From Euperipatoides rowelli (Eukaryota; Onychophora; Udeonychophora; Euonychophora; Peripatopsidae), in assembly GCA_003024985.2 (NCBI GenBank), contig PXIH01S0000204.1: DNA of 12,200 bases. One strand, given 5' to 3'. A model generated the notes under the pieces. It saw only the letters and a program-made list of their open reading frames with translations, did no database searches and was not told where the DNA came from. A program made the position numbers and the translations under genes. Positions 7,982-12,200 of this stretch are shown here, piece by piece (the first letter of the stretch is position 1; the number at the start of each line of letters is the position of its first letter).

Positions 7982-8383
7982 AAGTATTCACATTTGATTA
8001 ATTATATATATATATATTTAAAAATAACTTATAGCAATTTCGATCAGCACTTACGTAATTTAGAACAAAGGGTAAACCATTCAAGTACAAAACTATAAAA
8101 ATATAAGGAATATATCAAGTAAAAATAATCCATAACAAGCAAGTTGATCAACCACTAAAAATAACATATTCCACGAATAAACAGTATGATATATCATAAA
8201 ATATAATACAAAAATAATACTAAATTTACGCAATAAAAAAACAAGAAAATTAGAATAAATTTTTCTAGCCAAATATTAATATGCCTAAGTATAATCAAGC
8301 TAGTCAAGATACCAGAAACCCTGATTTAGAAGACAACAACTTTAAGTGAAGATTCTATCATCACAGTAACAGTAATCACCATC
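7982..8383. other. Non-coding stretch between LINE-M and the Copia fossil
   Basis: This is AT-rich sequence with a short (TA)n run at about 8003-8017. It may include the 5' UTR of LINE-M (minus strand) and decayed upstream Copia sequence. No open frame longer than about 20 codons has any recognisable content, and no promoter element stands out. Confidence 0.4.
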
Positions 8384-9705
8384 ACTTTGCTAAATTGCTA
8401 TATTAGTTGCCAGAGGTTTTCAACAGATTCCTAAACTTAAATTCAGCGATGTGTTTTCCCCTGTAGTAAAAATAAAAAGCATCAGGACCTTACTGGCATT
8501 AGCAGAACAAAGAAACTGGAATAATATATCATTTTGATATTTCAAGTGCATATTTGAATGGAGAACTTGAAGACACAATTTAAATGGAACTCCCAACAGA
8601 GGACATTAATGAAAACATTAGTAAATATTATGTATGCCTAATGAAGAAAGGACTTTATGGTCTTAAGCAAGGAGGAAGACAATGGAACAAATGTCTTGAT
8701 AACTTCTTGGGGTCAATAGGACTCAAACAATCACAAATGGACCAATGTGTCTACTTTAATGAACAAGCAACATTGATTTTGGGAGTACATATAGATGACA
8801 TTGTTCTTACTTGCAAAAATAGTGATTTATATCCAGAATTTTGGTCAAAAATAAATAAAGAATTTAAAACAAAAAGTTTAGGAGAAGCTTCCAATGTATT
8901 GTCAATAAAAATCACCAGAGACAAAGATGGATCAATAATGCTCGACCAAACACACCTTACAGAACAACTACAAAGATATAATATGAAAAATTGTAACCAG
9001 CCTCCACTCCACTTGAAGTTGGTACAAATTATAAGAGAAGCACAGCAAAGGACAAAAAAAAAAAAAAACCCCAAATGTACCATATAGGCAACTCATTGGT
9101 TCTCTAATGTATCTAGCATGTTAAACAAGGCCAGACTTGGCTTACACAGTAAGATATCCTAGTCAATTCAATGACAGTTATACTGTTGAACAATGACAAG
9201 CAGCGAAACATGTAGTAAGATATCGTCAAAAAAAACAAAAAAACCTGAAGTTGACTTACAAGTGTGACGGATCAGAATTCATTGGATTTGCCGATACAAA
9301 TTGAGGGACTGATCCAATGATAGAAAGTCTATACAGGGATATGTATTCTTACTTAGTGGCGGAGTCATAACTTGGAGTAGCCGAAAACAGCGTTCAGTTG
9401 CTTTTTCAAGCACCGAAGCTGAGCTAATTTCAATGGTCCAAGCCACAAAGGAACTGTTATGGTTATGTGCCTTTTTGATGGAAATCGGAGCAAGTAAAGC
9501 TATCGCCACTCCTACTCAAATAATGGTGGACAATCAGGGAGCAATTTGCATGAGCAAGGATAAAATTATAAGTGAACAAAACAAACACATTGAAATTGCA
9601 AACTTTTTTATTAGACATTGTGTCTGAATCCTGGGAAAGTGTTTTTTAAATATGTAATTAGTGCTAAAAATGTGGCAGATAATAATGTGTCAAAACCCAA
9701 AACAG
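8384..9705 (+). pseudogene. Copia-type reverse transcriptase and RNase H, decayed
   Basis: In the first frame (from 8403) I see LVARGFQQIP and FSDVFSPVVKIKSIRTLLAL, the classic Copia start. The frame then shifts to YHFDISSAYLNGELEDTI, which carries the first catalytic Asp, with TAA at 8581-8583. Next come VCLMKKGLYGLKQGGRQW and GVHIDDIVLTCKN, where the DD pair is intact. SLGEASNVLSIKITRD follows, then TPLEVGTNY in another frame. After a 15-A run (9054-9068) PYRQLIGSLMYLA and TRPDLAYTV follow in a third frame. RNase H begins with FIGFADTN, continues after another shift as GYVFLLSGGVITWSSRKQR and AFSSTEAELISM, and shows VDNQGAICMSK and NKHIEIANFFIRHCV. NVADNNVSKP ends the protein. RNase H acidic residues are kept (ADTN, TEAE, VDNQ). 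Stops at 9115, 9196 and 9303 replace sense codons, two of them at family Trp positions. It is inactive. Confidence 0.92.
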
Positions 9706-9837
9706 TGTATTTTTGTGAAAAATGTGGACTGTATTAATTTTTTCACAAAGTTTTTTTTTTTAGCATTCTACAGTTTTTTTTAACCATATTTAAAATTTTA
9801 ATAAGAGAGTGGAATCTTTTACTTACTGTATCTTAAC
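9706..9837 (+). other. Spacer between Copia pol and the polypurine tract
   Basis: About 130 bases of AT-rich, non-coding sequence with T-runs, located where Copia elements have the pol-to-LTR spacer. I see nothing else in it. Confidence 0.5.
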
Positions 9838-9848
9838 AAGGGGGGGGG
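9838..9848 (+). promoter_or_regulatory. Polypurine tract of the Copia element
   Basis: The tract AAG followed by a run of G (nine G at 9840-9848) lies immediately before TGTTAG. A purine tract abutting the LTR primes second-strand DNA synthesis in LTR elements. Position and context fit well. Confidence 0.75.
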
Positions 9849-10090
9849 TGTTAGTAAACAACGGTTTGTGTTGACATCGTTCAAGATTTACTGTAGATTA
9901 AAGTAAAATATTACATGATTAATACAATAGTTTTGTATTATTAAGAGGGCGCTAGCACACCAATCTTTTTTTTTATACTTGTTCAGCCATCTGCTACCAC
10001 CATTGTAATATCATGTTGCTAAAAGTCATGTTTAATGTTCATTAAAAGTGTTTAAACCTTTTATTCTCAATGAAGTTTTTATTCTAACCA
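9849..10090 (+). repeat. Probable 3' LTR of the Copia element
   Basis: The stretch begins TGTTAG directly after the polypurine tract and ends at about TTCTAACCA (10082-10090), an imperfect inverse of the start. Length is about 242 bp, normal for animal Copia LTRs. It contains a TTTTTTTTATACTTG T-rich/TATA-like block (about 9966-9980). The right border is inferred from the terminal inverted dinucleotides; there is no second LTR to align. Confidence 0.65.
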
Positions 10091-10160
10091 ATAGGGAGTA
10101 ATATGTCAGGGCTTGGGTAAATTTTACCGTATGTAAATTGTAATTTAAATATGTACCGGT

Positions 10161-10260
10161 ACTTAAAGGTCTTAATGTAACAGATTTTTAAATTTTTTTT
10201 TAATTATTGATTTTCAAAGATTTTTACTAAAAAAATTTCCACCAGAAAAAAAAAAAAAAA
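10161..10260 (-). repeat. Interspersed repeat, copy C (inverted, partial)
   Basis: Read on the minus strand, this stretch matches the last about 95 bases of copies A and B: CTGGTGGAAATTTTTTTAGTA, CTTTGAAAATCAATAATTAA, TCTGTTACATTAAGACC. It therefore stands in inverted orientation to copy B, with about 450 bases between the matching arms. A long A-run (10246-10260) marks where similarity fades. It starts directly after the palindrome GTACCGGTAC (10153-10162). Confidence 0.75.
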
Positions 10261-10490
10261 ATTAAAAACAAAAAATTCCTCACCCCTAAAACAACATTGT
10301 CCACTTTACACACCAGGGGAGATATATTGTGACATCATAGGCTATAAATGAATACAGCTTACTATACTTAACTATAGAATATTGGCTATATTTGTCAGCA
10401 TAAAGCTGAATATCATATGGGCTAAATGTTTAAATACTTGTAAAAAATCATAATCAAATTCATCCTTTGTTCTATTATAGTCCAATTTGT
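10261..10490. other. Spacer between inverted repeat copies C and B
   Basis: Non-coding AT-rich sequence with no counterpart seen beside copy A. If C and B are the arms of one foldback element this is its centre; otherwise it is ordinary flanking DNA. Confidence 0.4.
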
Positions 10491-10802
10491 TTTTTAAAAA
10501 AATCCAAATGACCTTTAATACAGATTGAAAATACTTCTATTTGCATGTTAAATCATTAGAAAGAAAACAGCTGTAGAGGCTATTTTGTCATCAAATTAAT
10601 CTCAGACCCCAAAAAAATGTGGAATCTTCAAATTGTAATCTCAGACTAAGGATAGCAATAGTCTTAATTTTATCTTTAAATAACTTTTTTTTATGCATTT
10701 AAAAATTTTTTTTTTCNAGTGGAATTTTTTTTAATAGTAATTATCTTTGAAAATCAATAATAAAAAAAAATTAAAAAAATCCGTTACATTTGACCTTTAA
10801 TA
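10491..10802 (+). repeat. Interspersed repeat, copy B (direct)
   Basis: This is the partner of copy A at 1829-2150 in the same orientation, with the same first 14 bases. TGACCTTTAA lies near both ends (10509-10518 and 10791-10800, 282 bp apart). One ambiguous base (n) is present at 10717. No coding potential is seen. Together with copy C it forms an inverted pair. Confidence 0.85.
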
Positions 10803-11709
10803 TGCTGTTTTTAATTTAAATATGTACTTAATATGTTTTTCTGTATGATAGTGCAATGTGTGCAATGTAAGTTTTTATGTGAGAGTTGCTGTAGAAAATC
10901 ACTAGGGTGCACTGACGGGATGGAGTACTGAGCTGTATCTATGTTGAATGTTTTCATTCACGCGTCTCGTGGTTTTTATGAGAGGAAACATTTTATTAAT
11001 CACGTGGCTTACTTGTTGTAAGGGAATTTTGTCAAAGTACCCCAGGAAAATTAAGGATAAGAACTAAATCCTTTTTACAGAATATAGGTACATTATGTAT
11101 AATTGTCAAAGTGATCTATATGGAGGTAAACTGATTTATCTCATGAATTTTTATAAAGAACATTGCCATTGTTACGCTCAAGCACATGGATAGAACCGCC
11201 ATATTGCATTTATAAGTTAATATTCTTATATTTGTACTAACCATACTGTCAGATGCAAACAAATTCATCTTTAATAAGATTGTATATACTGTATATTAAC
11301 ATTTTTTTACTGACATCTAAAGTAAAATAAATATATATATTCAACCAATAAAATGCCTACTCTGTTATCAAGATTGCAGTTGTATAAAGACTAACATGAT
11401 TTGCACCGATAAGCAAATTAGCTGAATACCGATTAATTAGCCTTTAATAATTGACCGAATAATCAGCCAGTTCTTCATTAAAAGTCAGCAACCCAAATAA
11501 AAATCTCTAATTTGTTAATTATATTGCAATAGGCTACATATTGACAAATTTCAATTAAATAATATTAATGGATTAGTCATGAAAATTCATCTAGAGGTGG
11601 TTTCTGAACCATTTTCAAAACCTATAAAAATATATTTCTATCATTAGATAAGTAAGATCAATGGCCTTGAAATTTTTTATTGATCATCCTTGACCTAAAG
11701 GATTAGTGT
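10803..11709. other. Non-coding stretch, nothing recognised
   Basis: AT-rich sequence with no open frame of interest, no repeat shared with the rest of the window that I can see, and no RNA gene signature. It could be host intergenic DNA or old mobile DNA beyond recognition. Confidence 0.4.
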
Positions 11710-11940
11710 GAAGAGTGGAGAATTAACATATTATATGCTACAAAGGAACCTAGAAGAATGAAAACCTCTAGCAACATATGCTGTGGATAACAGAAATCCA
11801 CACCAATGGAATCTTGTCAAAAAATTATTGAACCCTTGCATCCATTTGAAGAAATTCACTAATGATGTGTTAAAGTAATCATGGAGTGCAATAGTGAATC
11901 TACCACTTCAATGATAATCCCTACAATTTTGACTATGTTC
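11710..11940 (+). pseudogene. hAT-like (ZBED-type) transposase fossil, short internal fragment
   Basis: One frame reads TYYMLQRNLEE, stop, KPLATYAVDN then QWNLVKKLLNP. A neighbouring frame reads KIIEPLHPFEEI, and after a shift SESTTSMIIPTIL. The order YML.R..E / L.PFEE.T / S...ts.iiP is that of the region before the C-terminal dimerisation domain in hAT transposases and the ZBED proteins derived from them. Three frames are involved and several stops break it, so it is a relic. The catalytic DDE residues and the C-terminal hATC domain are not visible, and no terminal inverted repeats were found. The call rests on pattern recognition of a short segment, hence moderate confidence. Confidence 0.5.
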
Positions 11941-12200
11941 TGATCTGTCCAAAATGATAAATTCAGTGGGATTCTTAGCACAAGTGATTAGCTTAATTAA
12001 TCAATTGTGGCTATCAGTTTCAAACCCTGCAAACTCCATTTTTTCCCCAAAAATTGAGTTATGTGCACATTATTCTGCAACTATCTGTCATGGTTTTAAA
12101 CACCATAAATAACAAAATCCTGCTTTTTTTTTTAAATAATAATATTAAAGGATATTTTGTTACAAATAATAAGAAAAAAACTCTTGATCACATAAATATT
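11941..12200. other. Non-coding stretch at the right edge
   Basis: AT-rich sequence with no open frame or repeat that I can assign. More of the hAT-like relic could lie here but I cannot recognise it. Confidence 0.4.

Larger units (their letters stand above)
8384..10090 (+). mobile_element. Ty1/Copia LTR retrotransposon, 5'-truncated, with 3' LTR
   Basis: The 3' half of a Copia element: reverse transcriptase and RNase H (8384-9705), a spacer, a polypurine tract (9838-9848) and a probable LTR (9849-10090). Gag, protease and integrase are missing, and no second LTR copy lies in the window. The order reverse transcriptase-RNase H-end of pol, with no integrase after RNase H, separates it from Gypsy. 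Confidence 0.88.

Noticed and set aside
8281-8349. Short ATG-started frame (22 codons) before the Copia fossil.
   Set aside because: Too short, with no match to Copia proteins or any motif.
8751-9083. Open frame of 110 codons on the - strand.
   Set aside because: It lies opposite the well-supported Copia reverse transcriptase frame and has a Phe run made by the A-homopolymer; it is an antisense shadow.
9100-9310. Several TGA codons at family Trp positions in Copia (for example near 9196 and 9303), suggesting TGA might code for Trp.
   Set aside because: TAA and TAG stops and frameshifts also break the same elements, so ordinary pseudogene decay explains them.
1-12200. CRISPR arrays, tRNA or rRNA genes, bacterial operons.
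   Set aside because: No regularly spaced repeats, no cloverleaf-like or rRNA core sequence, and no ribosome-binding-site/ORF arrangement; all signals are those of eukaryotic mobile DNA.

Overview
The window looks like AT-rich nuclear DNA from an animal, probably a marine invertebrate. I see no intact host gene, RNA gene, CRISPR array or bacterial-type signal. It is a mosaic of decayed transposable elements, and every recognisable coding stretch belongs to one. Nearly all are broken by frameshifts and stop codons. The organism is an inference from three things: a CR1-like LINE carrying a 2A peptide, an animal Copia element, and many recurrent AT-rich repeats. I cannot name a species.

Layout, left to right. 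Positions 1-160 resemble the 3' tail of a LINE ending in an (AAT)n run. It abuts a 5'-truncated Ty3/Gypsy integrase fossil (183-1085, + strand). A non-coding stretch follows, holding copy A of a roughly 320-bp repeat (1829-2150) and a perfect 11-bp inverted repeat (2256-2310). A 5'-truncated CR1-like LINE on the + strand (2835-4662) keeps reverse transcriptase and a 3' UTR with an (AATA)n tail. It meets tail to tail a longer, related LINE on the - strand (about 4663-7981).

The minus-strand LINE is the most informative element. It reads 5' to 3' as follows: a leader, an intact 2A ribosome-skipping motif, a PHD-like finger, a coiled coil, an RRM-like region, a short intercistronic gap, the N-terminal part of an APE-type endonuclease, a large internal deletion, then reverse transcriptase. 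Its catalytic motif has lost one Asp.

Positions 8384-9705 (+) hold a Ty1/Copia reverse transcriptase-RNase H fossil. It is followed by a G-rich polypurine tract (9838-9848) and a probable 3' LTR (9849-10090). Then come an inverted partial copy (C, 10161-10260) and a direct copy (B, 10491-10802) of the repeat seen at 1829, and finally a short hAT-like transposase fossil (about 11710-11940).

The genes do not form a host pathway; the window records successive insertions. The strongest biological signal is the 2A motif, which would split the LINE ORF1 product into a 91-residue leader and an RNA-binding protein. 2A motifs in LINEs are a known phenomenon, so the novelty lies in this element and its domain layout rather than in the principle.
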